Assembly: GCF_001425205.1 (NCBI RefSeq)
Contig: NZ_LMDW01000005.1
Location: forward strand, 81,513-145,512
DNA from: Variovorax sp. Root411
GTDB lineage: Bacteria; Pseudomonadota; Gammaproteobacteria; Burkholderiales; Burkholderiaceae_C
Reading direction: 5' to 3'
Length of the DNA stretch: 64,000 nucleotides
How positions within the stretch are numbered: the stretch's first letter is position 1; each line of letters opens with the position of its first letter. The translations under genes and the position numbers were made by a program. Below are positions 8,567 through 20,000 of the stretch, piece by piece. The notes beneath the pieces were generated by a model that saw nothing but the letters and a program-made list of their open reading frames with translations, ran no database searches and had not been told where the DNA came from.

Positions 8567-11313
8567 TGACGCGCATCTGGAAGCCCTCCGCGCCTGGCAA
8601 GCTGTTCACCAGTGCCCCCGAGTGGACTTTTGAAATGGATGGCGAAAACATTCGGCTCGGCGTTAGCGGCCAGATGCTTACCAGTAGCGTCGGCGAACTT
8701 GAGAGCCTCGCGGTCAAACCGGGCGTCTTCTGGGCTACTCTTTTCATTTCCTTCGGTAACGGTAAGCACCTTGAGCTCGACGGCATTCCTAACGCCGAAG
8801 CTCAGCAGCTCAAGCGTGCAGTCATTGCGGCGCGAGAAACAAAGCGCGAACGCGAGCAGATCGAGATCCTGCTCCGCGATTTCGACCACCAGGTTCGCCC
8901 GATCCTGCGCTGGTCACTGTCGACCATCGAGGCCTGCAAGCGCCAGATCGCGCGTCGTGGTTGGCTCAGCCACGAATTCGTGCAGCGCATGGGAAGCTCG
9001 AAGCCGACGCTGGCGAACGCGCCTATGAGCACCCCCGAGGTCCAGCAGCACCTGGCGCGTCAGCCGCAGGGTGTGCAGGACGCCGTTCGAATGTGGCAAC
9101 GTTCCTTGGAGGAATTCGCGCTGGGCGTCAATCAGCGCCACGCAGCCAAGGTCGCCAAGGACGATCAAGCGTTCTTCGAACGGGTGGAGAAATCTCCCTT
9201 GACTCTCGAACAACGCAACGCGGTGGTCTGTTTCGACAGTCGCGTGCTGCTGGTGGCCTCCGCCGGCTCGGGAAAGACTGGAACCATGGTGGCCAAGGCA
9301 GGCTACGCGCTTCAACACGGGTACTTCGCGCCCGAGCGCATGCTGTTGATGGCCTTCAACAACGATGCGGCCGCCGAACTGCGTGAGCGCATCCGGGCGA
9401 GGCTCATGCCCTTAGGCCTGCCGGCTGACAAGGTCACAGCCAGAACTTTCCACGCCTTCGGTCTGGAGGTCATTGGGGCCGCCACGGGGAAGAAGCCTTC
9501 ACTTGCACCCTGGCTGGAAGGAGGGAAAGACCTGGAAACCTTGGTGAGCCTGGTTGACGACCTCAAAGATCGCGATCGCCAATTCCGCACCCAATGGGAT
9601 CTGTTTCGCGTCGTCCTGGGGCAGGACCTTCCCAAGTTCGGAAAGGAACAAGACAACCCCAACGCCTGGGACGCCCAGCAGCGCCGAGGCGGCTTCTGGA
9701 CGCTCAACGGTGAAACCGTCAAAAGCCAAGGGGAGGTGGTGCTGGCCAATTGGCTCTTCTACAACGGCGTGCGCTATGTTTACGAAGGCGCCTACGAGCA
9801 CGAGACGGCCGATGCCAGCCATCGTCAGTACCGCCCTGACTTCTACCTTCCGGACGCCAACGCCTATCTGGAGCACTGGGCCTTGAACGAAAAGGGCGAG
9901 CCGCCCCAAGAGTTCACCGGGTACAAGGAGGGGATGGCATGGAAGCGCGCGTTGCATTTGCAGCACGAAACGATCCTGCTGGAAACGACCATGGCCGACC
10001 TTTGGTCTGGCAAGGCGCTTGAATATCTCGAGCGCGAGCTGCCCAAGCTGGGTGTGAGCTTGGACCCGAATCCGGATCGACCCGTGCCGGGGCGCCAGCC
10101 CATCGAGAACCCACGCCTCGCCGGTACTTTTCGGTCCTTCTTGACGCACGTGAAGAGCAACCGCCTGTCGATGCACGACTTGCGAGAGCGGTTGGCGCAG
10201 GGTGCCGCCGGAGATTTCCGCTTTCGGCATGAGATGTTCCTGCAGCTTTTCGACAAGTTATCGCAGGCCTGGGACGAGAAGCTGCGCTCAAGCGGGTGCA
10301 TTGATTTCGAGGACATGCTCAATCTGGCGACCGATTGCATCGAGTCGAACAAATGGGTCAGCCCTTATGAGCTGGTCATGGTGGACGAATTCCAGGACGC
10401 AAGCCAGGCGCGTGCGCGGATGGTGGCTGCCTTGATGCGCGGCGAAGACAAGTACATGTTTGCCGTGGGCGACGATTGGCAAGGTATCAATCGCTTTGCC
10501 GGCGCAGATCTCGCGGTGATGACGGGATTCGAAGCCCGGTTCGGCAAAGCTACGACGCTCAAGTTGGAGACCACCTTCCGCTGCCCGCCATCACTGTGCG
10601 AGATCAGCAGTACGTTCGTGCGCAAGAATCCGAGTCAGATCGACAAGCAAGTTCGCTCTCCCAAGGCGGACATCGCCGAGCCAGTGCGCATTGTTCGGGT
10701 GGAGGAGGAGCGGTACATCCGGGCGGCCATCGAGGGGCGGATTCGAGAGATCGCGCAGGAGGCAGCTGCGCTAGGGACGAAGGCCACGGTGTATTTGCTG
10801 GCCCGCTATCAGAAGGATCGCTCCTTCATGCCGCCGACGTACGACAGCCAGTGGGTCGACATCTCTTTCCTCACAGTGCATCGTTCGAAGGGGCTGGAGG
10901 CCGACCACGTCATCGTTCCGCGAGTGACGGCTGAGACGCTGGGATTTCCAAGCAAGATTGCGGACGATCCGGTGCTCCAGTTGGCGATGCCGGCTGGTGA
11001 AGCGTTCGAGTTTGCGGAGGAGCGACGACTGTTCTATGTGGCGCTCACGCGCGCTCGGTCGACGGCGACACTCATTACCGTACAGCACATGGAATCGAGC
11101 TTCATCAGCGAACTCGTCAAGGAGCAAGGATTGCGCGTGCTCAACGGCGACGGGACTGAGGGAGAGAGTGAGATCTGTCCGAAGTGCGGCAAGGGGTTCC
11201 TTAGGACGAAAACCTCCCGGTATGGCCCGTTCCTGTCTTGCAGTACGTTTCCGAAGTGCGACTTCAAGCGCGACGAGCGCAGAGAGCGTCGTGCCTATAG
11301 TGGGCGTCATTAG
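8566..11313 (+). CDS. UvrD/HelD-like SF1 helicase with inserted nuclease-like segment and zinc ribbon
   Basis: The 915-aa SF1 helicase has Walker A ASAGSGKT (about 233-240), a large insertion, the DEFQD Walker B (about 606-610), and late motifs including HRSKGLEAD and FYVALTRAR. Between about residues 385 and 480 lies an insertion with SQGEVVLANWL, then RPDFYLPD, then YLEHWAL, resembling the PD-(D/E)XK-like segment found inside helicase-IV-type proteins. The C-terminus is a topoisomerase-type zinc ribbon (CPKC ... C ... FPKC, about 868-900). The ATG at 8566 overlaps the HNH stop (TGATG), so it is preferred over longer in-frame starts. It probably unwinds or loads onto DNA processed by the neighbouring nucleases, and it ends the + strand operon. 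Confidence 0.87.
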   Translation: MTRIWKPSAPGKLFTSAPEWTFEMDGENIRLGVSGQMLTSSVGELESLAVKPGVFWATLFISFGNGKHLELDGIPNAEAQQLKRAVIAARETKREREQIEILLRDFDHQVRPILRWSLSTIEACKRQIARRGWLSHEFVQRMGSSKPTLANAPMSTPEVQQHLARQPQGVQDAVRMWQRSLEEFALGVNQRHAAKVAKDDQAFFERVEKSPLTLEQRNAVVCFDSRVLLVASAGSGKTGTMVAKAGYALQHGYFAPERMLLMAFNNDAAAELRERIRARLMPLGLPADKVTARTFHAFGLEVIGAATGKKPSLAPWLEGGKDLETLVSLVDDLKDRDRQFRTQWDLFRVVLGQDLPKFGKEQDNPNAWDAQQRRGGFWTLNGETVKSQGEVVLANWLFYNGVRYVYEGAYEHETADASHRQYRPDFYLPDANAYLEHWALNEKGEPPQEFTGYKEGMAWKRALHLQHETILLETTMADLWSGKALEYLERELPKLGVSLDPNPDRPVPGRQPIENPRLAGTFRSFLTHVKSNRLSMHDLRERLAQGAAGDFRFRHEMFLQLFDKLSQAWDEKLRSSGCIDFEDMLNLATDCIESNKWVSPYELVMVDEFQDASQARARMVAALMRGEDKYMFAVGDDWQGINRFAGADLAVMTGFEARFGKATTLKLETTFRCPPSLCEISSTFVRKNPSQIDKQVRSPKADIAEPVRIVRVEEERYIRAAIEGRIREIAQEAAALGTKATVYLLARYQKDRSFMPPTYDSQWVDISFLTVHRSKGLEADHVIVPRVTAETLGFPSKIADDPVLQLAMPAGEAFEFAEERRLFYVALTRARSTATLITVQHMESSFISELVKEQGLRVLNGDGTEGESEICPKCGKGFLRTKTSRYGPFLSCSTFPKCDFKRDERRERRAYSGRH

Positions 11314-11369
11314 GGAAGCGAGCAGTGCCTCGCTCGGTGACGATGACCGCTTCGTCGGCCTATTCCGAT

Positions 11370-11867
11370 TCAGGCCTCCCAGCCGGCTGGGTTGTCGTCG
11401 AAGTGTTGTTTGAGTGCCAGCTTGCTCGGGCAATGGCCGAGTGCGCCACCGACCTTCGTGCCATGAAAACTCGCGTAGTGCGGATCAGATCTGACATCAG
11501 GGTGCACCTGGACGATCATCGTTTCGGGGTCGATGAGCAGTTGCCCAAGGTCAAACAGTGTGTGCAGGTCGGCGCGCAGCAGCAGGCCGTTTCCCAGCAC
11601 GTCTGTTGCCGGATTCTTGTGCGGGGTGATGTGTGCCGCCTCCAGCAGCGCGACGATCGCGCAACCTGAGATGCAGCACTTGCCTTGGTAGGCCTGGATC
11701 AGGCCGTTACGAAACTTCTGCTCGACCGCCAAGATCGGAGTTGCCATTGGGTTCCAGCTTAGGCACTCGGTTCGGTTCCTGCTGCTCCACGGCGGCCACC
11801 CAAATTTCCCCGTTATGGCCACCTCACGCGCCACCGCAAACCAAGGCTGTTGCACAGCGGCCTCCAT
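11370..11867 (-). CDS. short HNH endonuclease domain protein, possibly a truncated restriction nuclease
   Basis: The product (165 aa from ATG 11867, or 124 aa from an internal ATG at 11744) is essentially one HNH domain: GKCCISGC, LEAAHITP, then NGLLLRADLHTLFDLG. This matches the C-terminal half of a widespread family of restriction HNH proteins that are normally about twice as long, so the N-terminal recognition half seems missing. There is no good ribosome binding site at either start. It is the last gene of the long - strand operon, 39 bases after the RelE-UvrD gene, and faces the + strand operon tail to tail. It may be a minimal nuclease or a decaying remnant. Confidence 0.7.
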   Translation of the reverse strand: MEAAVQQPWFAVAREVAITGKFGWPPWSSRNRTECLSWNPMATPILAVEQKFRNGLIQAYQGKCCISGCAIVALLEAAHITPHKNPATDVLGNGLLLRADLHTLFDLGQLLIDPETMIVQVHPDVRSDPHYASFHGTKVGGALGHCPSKLALKQHFDDNPAGWEA

Positions 11868-11906
11868 CGCGTTTTTTCGTTCTCACGGACCGTGGCACTT
11901 CGTAGA

Positions 11907-14003
11907 CTATGTTCTCGTTAGAACAAATAGGTGGCGCTTTGCCCGTGTAGCGGCCACATGCAGTAGTGATCGCTCAGCCACCTCAGTCTCACCCGAGACA
12001 CCTGCGTCTTCCTCCCGCGCGAACACTTCGGCGTACTTGGTCGCGCCTTTGTACGCAGCGATGATCACTACGCCGAACTCAAGCCCTTTGATGCGGTGCA
12101 TCGTGGCGGCGCGTACGCCGGGCGCGGACGGGTCATCGGGCGTCGACCGCTCCAAGCGGAGCGTAGCCACCCCGGCCTTCTTCAGGCCGTCTACGATGGA
12201 ATCGATATCGTCGTTTGTGCGTGCGGCGATACACACTTGGCGCGGCTCGATTGAGACATCGGCAAGTTGCTTCAGGATCGCCTCGATGTGCTTGACGTCG
12301 TCTTTTAGGGAAGACGACTCGATCACGTCCGGTCGATCGCCGTGCGTCAGGGAGCGGTACCCGCGCAAGGTGTCGATGTTGCCGTCCAAGTCGTCGATCG
12401 CGCAACCTTCCAGCTGGGCACAGGCCCAGCGGCGAATCTCGTCCGTTGTTCGGTAGTTCACCTTCAGGCTCCGGCTGCGCCCACGCACCTCGATCCCCAC
12501 GCGACTGAGCACGACCTTGTGTCGATAGATGCGCTGGTGCGCGTCGCCGACAATGAACAGGTCATTCGCTGCGACGGGCACTGCCCCACGGATCAATTCG
12601 AACGCCGCAGGACTGATGTCTTGTGCCTCATCGATCACCATGGCCCGAATGCCAAGTTCCGGCGCTTGGTCTGCCAAGAGCCGACGCGCATCGCGGAAGG
12701 CCTCCTCTGGTTCACGAAGATTCGCACCGTGCAGCTGTGCGCGGTACTCGGCGAACACCGGCCAGATCGCTTTCCGAGTCGCACGTCCCAACTGCCCACC
12801 ACGACCAACTCGGCTGGCTCGCATGTAGTCCTCTGCCGTCTCGCATCCCTGCGGAAGCACCACACGCTCGTACTCAGCACGCATGAAGTGCTGCGACAGG
12901 TCCGCCGACGTCGGCATGGCAGACATTGCGGCCTGCCAGTAGCTCCGCCGCGCGCTCTCGTCGTACAGCAGCTCGGGCTTGTAGCCGAATCGTCGCAGCA
13001 CCGTTGAGGCCCATTGGTCCAGATTGACGACCAAGATCTTCTCCAGCTCTTGCGGTGTGCAGAGCAGTTCCAAGTGCTGGCGGATGTCATCCGACAGTGT
13101 TTTGGTGAACGTCGTAAAGACGACTGGTCTGCCTGGGAGCGTAGAAAACTGCCGTGCAAGTCGCGCTGCTCTGTGCATGGCGACAACCGTCTTCCCGGTC
13201 CCGGCACCGCCCGTGACCTTCACCGGCCCTGCCCAATCGCGCTCCACGAGCTTGCGCTGGCTGGGGTGCAGGAACACCCGCCAACGTTCCAGCGGTGCAG
13301 CAAGCAACGCTTCCAGATCGCTGTCGTCGGTAAGCACGACAAAGTGGCGCTTGGTGGCGTCCCGGTCCAATGCCGCAACGAAATCCGCAGGGTCGACGGT
13401 CTCCAGCGCAGTTTGGTCGGCGACGATCTTTTCGTACGGTTCACCGGCGGCGAACATGAACAACGCCTCGAAAGCCTCGTCCGGGAGCTGCGGCTCCAGC
13501 GCCTCCAATGCCTCGTCTGAAGCTACCGCGCGTACGGCGGGCAGCATTTCGTCAGGCACGCCCAAGCGCCGAATCTCTCGGTCTTTGAGGCTGGCAAAGA
13601 GGCCAGTGGCCACCGCAGCTGCAACGGGCACGGCCGCAGTGGCGTCTGAGGAAGGCGCTGCCTCCACCGCATAAATCTGAATACTGCCGACATCCGGGTG
13701 AATCGCAACACGATGACGACGAGCCCACTGGTAAGCATCGTCGTGACGGTCGACCCACAGGAGGCAATAGACGTTGCCCACATCCGGCTTCAGCACGATT
13801 CCGCGAACGTTGTCGTTGACGCGAACCGACCGCATGTTCGGGTCGGCTGCATCGCGGATGCGTTCGTAGTTGATGCCGGAAGCCGTAGGGTTCTGTCTGA
13901 ACTTGGCCACGAACGTCAGCACGGCTTGCTGCTGGTCGCGCGGCACGGCAGAGAATGACTTAAGGAAGTCATCAGACATCGCGATCTTGGGTGCCAGCGT
14001 CAT
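11907..14003 (-). CDS. RelE-like domain fused to UvrD-type SF1 helicase
   Basis: The 698-aa protein begins with about 110 residues resembling a RelE/ParE-fold toxin (mRNA interferase-like region with RIRDAADPNMRSVRV and VYCLLWVDRHDDAY). A linker and an SF1 helicase follow: Walker A GGAGTGKT (about 266-273), DEAQD (about 456-460), and late motifs HRIKGLEFGVVII and LLHVAATRAKR. Fused RelE-UvrD helicases are known as a domain combination, but their biology is poorly defined. ATG 14003 overlaps the stop of the giant helicase upstream as ATGA, which decides the start against the longer frame to 14075. Either the RelE part has become a protein- or RNA-binding module, or it is an active effector held in check by the helicase. 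Confidence 0.85.
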   Translation of the reverse strand: MTLAPKIAMSDDFLKSFSAVPRDQQQAVLTFVAKFRQNPTASGINYERIRDAADPNMRSVRVNDNVRGIVLKPDVGNVYCLLWVDRHDDAYQWARRHRVAIHPDVGSIQIYAVEAAPSSDATAAVPVAAAVATGLFASLKDREIRRLGVPDEMLPAVRAVASDEALEALEPQLPDEAFEALFMFAAGEPYEKIVADQTALETVDPADFVAALDRDATKRHFVVLTDDSDLEALLAAPLERWRVFLHPSQRKLVERDWAGPVKVTGGAGTGKTVVAMHRAARLARQFSTLPGRPVVFTTFTKTLSDDIRQHLELLCTPQELEKILVVNLDQWASTVLRRFGYKPELLYDESARRSYWQAAMSAMPTSADLSQHFMRAEYERVVLPQGCETAEDYMRASRVGRGGQLGRATRKAIWPVFAEYRAQLHGANLREPEEAFRDARRLLADQAPELGIRAMVIDEAQDISPAAFELIRGAVPVAANDLFIVGDAHQRIYRHKVVLSRVGIEVRGRSRSLKVNYRTTDEIRRWACAQLEGCAIDDLDGNIDTLRGYRSLTHGDRPDVIESSSLKDDVKHIEAILKQLADVSIEPRQVCIAARTNDDIDSIVDGLKKAGVATLRLERSTPDDPSAPGVRAATMHRIKGLEFGVVIIAAYKGATKYAEVFAREEDAGVSGETEVAERSLLHVAATRAKRHLFVLTRT

Positions 14004-17000
14004 GCTGAGGCCTCCTTCAGGTTGTTCATCAGCGCCACGGGCAACGGGCCCTCGGTCACCACAAAGCAAGTCCACCCAGCGGCTTCGAATTTGGCCTCGG
14101 CCCCTGTGTCTGGCAACAAGATGGTCACCCGAACTGCCGGCCAGGCCATCTCGGATTCGGCAACGATGCGCCCCTTGTCATCCAGCAATTCGTAGCCGAC
14201 CTGCGGTGCGGGCAGGCCTGCAACGGCCAGGGCATGAGCCCAGGCTTGAGTCTCGCGCAGCACTAGGCTCAACGCCTCCACCCACGCGGCAGGCAGGCCA
14301 CTGGTCTGCTGTTGCAACACCGGGGCGTTTTGCAGCGCCTCCAGGCCTGGCATATCGACAGCGCCGGCCCAAACGTGCCGCAGTGGCAGCAACAGATTCA
14401 TGCACTGCCAGAGCTGTTGCCAGCGGGCTTGGCGTTCGGCTTCCGGCACAGTGTCGGGGACCCACTCAGCGACGAGGATGGGCTCGTGCTGTGCAACACC
14501 GGTGCCCTTCATCAACTCGCTGAGATGATCAGGGTGGCTGCCCGCAACAAGCCGCACCACACTTCCAAGCTGTCGAACTCCAAGCCGATGCTTGTTGTAG
14601 TCCGGCAGCAGCGACAGCTCTTCCAGCCGGTGCCAGAAAGCACCCTGGCGCATCGCCGCGAGCACAGTCGTATCCCCAGGTGGCATGACCAAGCCGATCG
14701 CCAGTGCAATGCCGAGCTTGCGCATCTCTTCGTGGCGCCAGTCGCGTAGTCGCTGATGAAGTTGCATGAACGGGGACAGAGACTTGAAGCCGTTGATGGT
14801 GACTGGCAGGCCTTGCACCTCACACATCTTGGGTACGACATTGCCACCGCCCTCGATCAAGAGCGTTGGCCAGGGCGACGGCGTCGCCGATTCTTTGCCC
14901 TGCAGCACAGTCTCGATGTCGTCCCAGGTCAGCGTCCAGACGGAGAACTCCCCGCTCTTGGCGACGGCCATGCGCTTGGCCAAGTCGAGCGGGATCGATT
15001 CCTTGTGGAACTGCCATCCATCAAGGAAGACGGCAATCGGCAGCTCCTCTGTGCCGTCGTCTGGCCAGAGCACGAAGTCCGGTTTACAGGCCACAAGAAC
15101 GCCATCGCTGTGAGCCAGATTCACCTGCAGTTCCACCCGCCAGCGGCGGCTGTCGGCCTGCAACTGGTACCCAGGCTTGCCCTTGAACAGCACCTCCGTC
15201 AGGCTGTAGCGCTTGCCGCCATGCTCGCGCCGCAAGGCCTCAATGAAGCGCTTCTCCAGCGTGCTGTCAAAGAGCTGGTTCCCGGTCTGCACGCCCGACA
15301 GGTTGACTACCTGCTTGAGCGATCCCTTGTGCTGCACCACCTCGCTCAACAGCTTCTGAGCGATTCGGCGCGAGACTGACTCCCGGTCGTAGCTGTTGTG
15401 ATACGCGTAAACGCAGCGATAGCAACCATCCGCCTCGGCATCCTGGTTGCAGACGCACTCGTTCAACGCCTGAAGCGCCAGTTCCAGCACCTCCAGCAGA
15501 GGCTCGGGGGACCGCATCAGTTCCTTCAGGTAGCCGGTTCCGCCAGGCACGCTGTCATAGATCACCAAGTAGCACCGAGGGATCTCTTGCCCTGCGGCCA
15601 TTCGGATGTCTAGCGCGATGCGAAGGTGATCCACCGCCCCGCGGAAGCGCCGTGTGAGTCCCAGCTCCAACGCTGAGACGAAGCTCAACAATCGCTCTTC
15701 CGTATCGCCAAACCCCACTTCGGGAAGGAACAGTCGGATCCCCTCGCTCGCGAACTCTCGGTACAGAAAAACGCACTGTTGCGCTGTTGCCTCCGGGTCC
15801 TTGCGCTTAGAACAGTACGGCGCGTGGTTGCGGTACATATCCTCGGCCTTGCGGCGCCGTTGGATCGTGCCGCACTCCGGGCAGATGCTGAACCCGGGCC
15901 GATTCATCTCGGCACCTGCGATGGCCATCGGGGAGGCATCGGGTGCCTGCTCGCCGAAGTTCACTTCGCGGAAGGTTACCTTGTCCAGAAACTCGAAACC
16001 GAACGGGAACTCCGGCTTGTCAATCACATAGGCATCGCGGACAGCATCGGGCGGGCTGTCCACCAACGCCTGGCGAACGTAGAACCCGCGGTGCCGCTCG
16101 TCCGAGTCGTCGGCAATCCGACTGTCGCGGTCTAGTGTTCGTGCGAAGACCGTCGTGAGCTTCAGCATCTCACGCACTCGACCGCTGTCGCTCCACATCG
16201 TGTCGCCGCAGCGCGGGCAGTTGGTGTGGTGGTGGCCCGAGGAAAGCGGCTCGGTATATGAGCATTGCCTGCAGAACCGCCACGCCTCGGGCTTGATCTT
16301 GGAAACGTCCACTTGGTTCACCACCACACGTCGCCCTTCGGCGTAGAAGGTGTTGTTGGGCGCAAGCTCGGTAATTGCGGAGGCGCTTGGGCGCTCGTAC
16401 TCGAAGGTCAGCGGATCAGGCGCTCCGCCGCCGGGCTTGGCTTCGCGCACGATGATCGAACGCAGCAACACCCCCTGCTCAGGAAACGCATAGTTCGGCA
16501 GCAGGCCCTCGTCGGTCAGAACGTTTAGCGTCGCCTTACCCTCGATACTGCCGACCAGGCGCGAAAGCGCGGTCCGCTCTTGCATCAAGCGCACCAACTC
16601 AGCCTCGTCTTCCTCGCCGCGCACGGCCAGGGCCTGGAGCTTTTCAATCTCCTTCTTCGTGCGTTCGGCTTGCCGCTTTAGCTCATCCACGTCCTTCGCG
16701 ATGCCATTGAGCTTGTCGATGATCTTCCAGCCCAATGAGCCAGGCTGGTCTTTGCTGCCGTTGATGAACTTCGACAGCCAGTCTTGCGTCGATTCGGTCA
16801 GCGGATTCCTGTCTGCCTGATTGAACAGGCGCACGAAGCGGTCCAGAAGCTCGCCCCGATGCTGCTCGACAAAGCTCAACCACGGATAAGGGAACTTCGA
16901 CCTCGCTTGGCCGCGGATTGCGTTGAAGACTGAGCGAATCTCGCGGGGAATGCCCCCCGCCTTGCCAGACTCCCGGACCCAGCAATCCAACGTGAAGGCG

Positions 17001-20000
17001 GTCAGCTGCCGTTCCAGGACAGCGGACGCGTTGAGAAAAACGCCAGGCGCTTTCACACTGCCGGCCATCATCTCTCTGGGCTCTTCCCAGAAGAAGAGGT
17101 CATGCGGGCGGCTGGCCGCCATGGTCATCAGCAACGCATTGCCAGTGCTCCGGCCTGCACGTCCGGCGCGCTGCACATAGTTGGCCTGCGTCGGCGGCAC
17201 GGAACACAGTAATGTCGACGACAAGTCGCCGATGTCGATGCCCATCTCCAAGGTTGGCGTCGCTGAGAGAACATTGATGCCACCTGGCCTGTCGCTGTCG
17301 GACTTGAAGTCGCGCTCCACACGCTCGCGCGTTTCGCGGGGAAGCAGGCCTGTGTGCTCATGAGCAACGACGCGTTGAATCTCTGCAGTGAGATACAGCT
17401 TGCGGTAGAAGTCGCCCCAACCACCATCGGCATGCAGGCTGCCCTTGCATCCCGTGCGCCGGCAAGGCTGATCTTCGAAGTCCTCGGACAGACCCGATAG
17501 CACCTCGTTGTGACACGTGGCGCACCGCCACTTGCGCCCGCCCAACTCGACCCTAAAGGCGGCCGGCTCCAACCCCCAGACGTTTATCTCTGGCTTGTCC
17601 AGCGCTTGCTCGTAGGCCGCCACGCCTGCCTCAGCCAACGCGTCAAGTGCCAGGCGATACACATCGCACACGACCTGGTCCGCGCCCAGCGCAACCAGGT
17701 TCAACTCCTGCAACGCCTTGAGCGCCCAGTCCCTGAACACCCGCGACTCATCGCGTTCGATGCTCGTGCACAACTGGTACTCGGGCAGCGTCAAGAACCG
17801 CGGTGGCCTAGGCCCTGACAGCATCCTTTCTTGGCTGGGGTTTTTCCTGTAGGCCTGCGGTCGGCAGCCGACGCGCGCGAAAAAAGCTAGCAACGGGTCG
17901 CGCCAGGCTCCAATGCGCTGCATCTCGCCAATCAGCCCGCGCAGGAATACGCCGATCTCCTCGGGCGTCACGTCCTTCAGGACTTCCACTTGCTCGCGAA
18001 GGCGGACCCGCAGCCAGTCGATGGCGGCAGTCATCGCGTCGGTCGCGGGTGTGACGCATGCCGTTCCGGTCGCCACCAAGGTACGCCCCACATGTGCGTC
18101 CTGGCCAAACTCGGCGTTGACAACCCACGGCACTACCTGTGCCATCTGCACCGGCACCTGGCTGCCGTGTGGCAGCTCGCCGGTGGCCATCAGCGTGTCC
18201 ACGTCCCGCATCCAGTGCAACTGCGGCGGCAGGAAGTTCGCCACATAGTGGTTGTCGCCCAAAGCGGCCCGCCACTGTGTTTCAAAGGCCTTGGGCAATT
18301 GCGCCAGCGTCAAGGGCTGTCCAGTTGCGTCGGCAGCTGCGATGGCCTGTGCCAACGCTGGACGCAGATTCAAGCGCCAGGTGCGTGCGGCCAGGAACCC
18401 TGCCCTGTGCGCTGCGTCCTGCACCGAGTCCGAAAACGCGATGAGCTTCTTGTCCTGGTTGTAGCCACTGCTGAAGAGTTGGCCCACCATTACGGCCGCC
18501 AAGCTGGCCGCCTGCGAACCCACGATGGTCAGCGTGTTGTGCCCGCCACAGTACGGGCAGTTGTGATGCGATTTGGTGAACGGGGCGCCGTTGCGCATGC
18601 CCTGCTTGAGGTTGGCCGTGATGTCCACCGCCAACAGCGTCTCGTGCCCGCAGTGCGAACAACCCTGTTGTGTCACAGGGTGCAAGGTACAGCATCGGGG
18701 ACAAACTTGCTTTCGCTCGAAGACGCGCCGGTCCGCGGCCGGCGTTGCCGGAAACAGAAAGCGCGTGGACACGTCCTCGCCGAAGAACGCGCTGTAGAAC
18801 AAGCGCAGGTCCTGCTGCAGTTGGTTCGGGCTGGTCTTGGGCAGCGTTGCACCCCACCCGGTGGCGTGGCAGTCACGGCAGTGGATCACCGGCAAGTGCT
18901 GATGATCCTTGTCCGCTTTGCCCAGATCGTCATGGTGCCGAAGTGCCGGCTGCGCATCCACCTTGGCCACCATGCGCCGCAGTTCACGCTGCCAGATCTC
19001 CACCTTCACCTGAAGGAAGAAATCCTGATGACCCGGCTTTCTGGCATGCGCCACGAGCGCGAGCAGGCTGGACAGCCACAGCAGCACGAAGCGCTCACTC
19101 GTCGCGTCACTCTGGCGCTTGGGCAAGCGTCGGCGCAAAAGCGCCAGCAGGTCATCGACGGGCACTGACTTCGGCCCGAGCCGGTCCAGGTCGCGAAGCA
19201 GGTTTTGGAATGCGAAGTGGCTCTTCAGCCGTCGGCCCAACTCGCAACGTTGCTCGAAGTCCCAGGCAGCATCCGATGACGCCGTCTCGCCAAACCAAAG
19301 CCCTGCCTGCTCCGCGAGGTATGCGTGGAGATTGAGATGGTTGGACGGGTCCAGGCGCTCTTCGTCGGCGGGCTGCGGGCTCATCGTGTGCTCCACGACG
19401 GCGTCACTCAGGTAGTCGCCGACTGCTACACGGTCTTCGCCGATCACGGCGTCGGCATCCATGGCTTCGCCAAAGATGTCGCGCGCAAAGTTCAGCAGGC
19501 TGTCGCCACCTCCCTCGCCCAGCGTCGCCGAGGTACCCACACACACCAGCTGACCGGGCGCGGCTCCCAGCCGGCCTTTCAGTCGGCGAATCAGACAGGC
19601 CAAGTCCGTGCCCTGTGCGCCGTCGAAGGTGTGCAGTTCGTCCACCACCAGGTAGCGCAGCGTGTCTGGGCGTTGCTGCGCCCAAAGCGGAGCGTCGGTT
19701 GCACGCAGCAGCAGAAAGTCCAGCATCTTGTAGTTGGTCAACAAGATATCCGGTGGATTGGCTCTAAGGGCGTCGCGATCAGTGATAACCGTGAACGTGC
19801 TTGGGTCCAACTCCTTGACAGTGCTGGACTCTTCCGCGGGCGTGTCGCCGACATACAGACCTGCACGCACCCCGGCCAGCGCTGCCGACTTCACAATGGT
19901 CTTCGCCACGCGCCCAGCTTGGTCGGCGGCCAGGGCGTTCATCGGGTACAGGATGATCGCCTTGATACCAGGCCGCCCTTCACCCCGTGCCTGGCGGCAG

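Noticed and set aside
17990..19168. Long + strand frames within the giant helicase (also at 19325-20335)
   Set aside because: They lie wholly inside the 2114-aa helicase, which has intact helicase motifs along its length.
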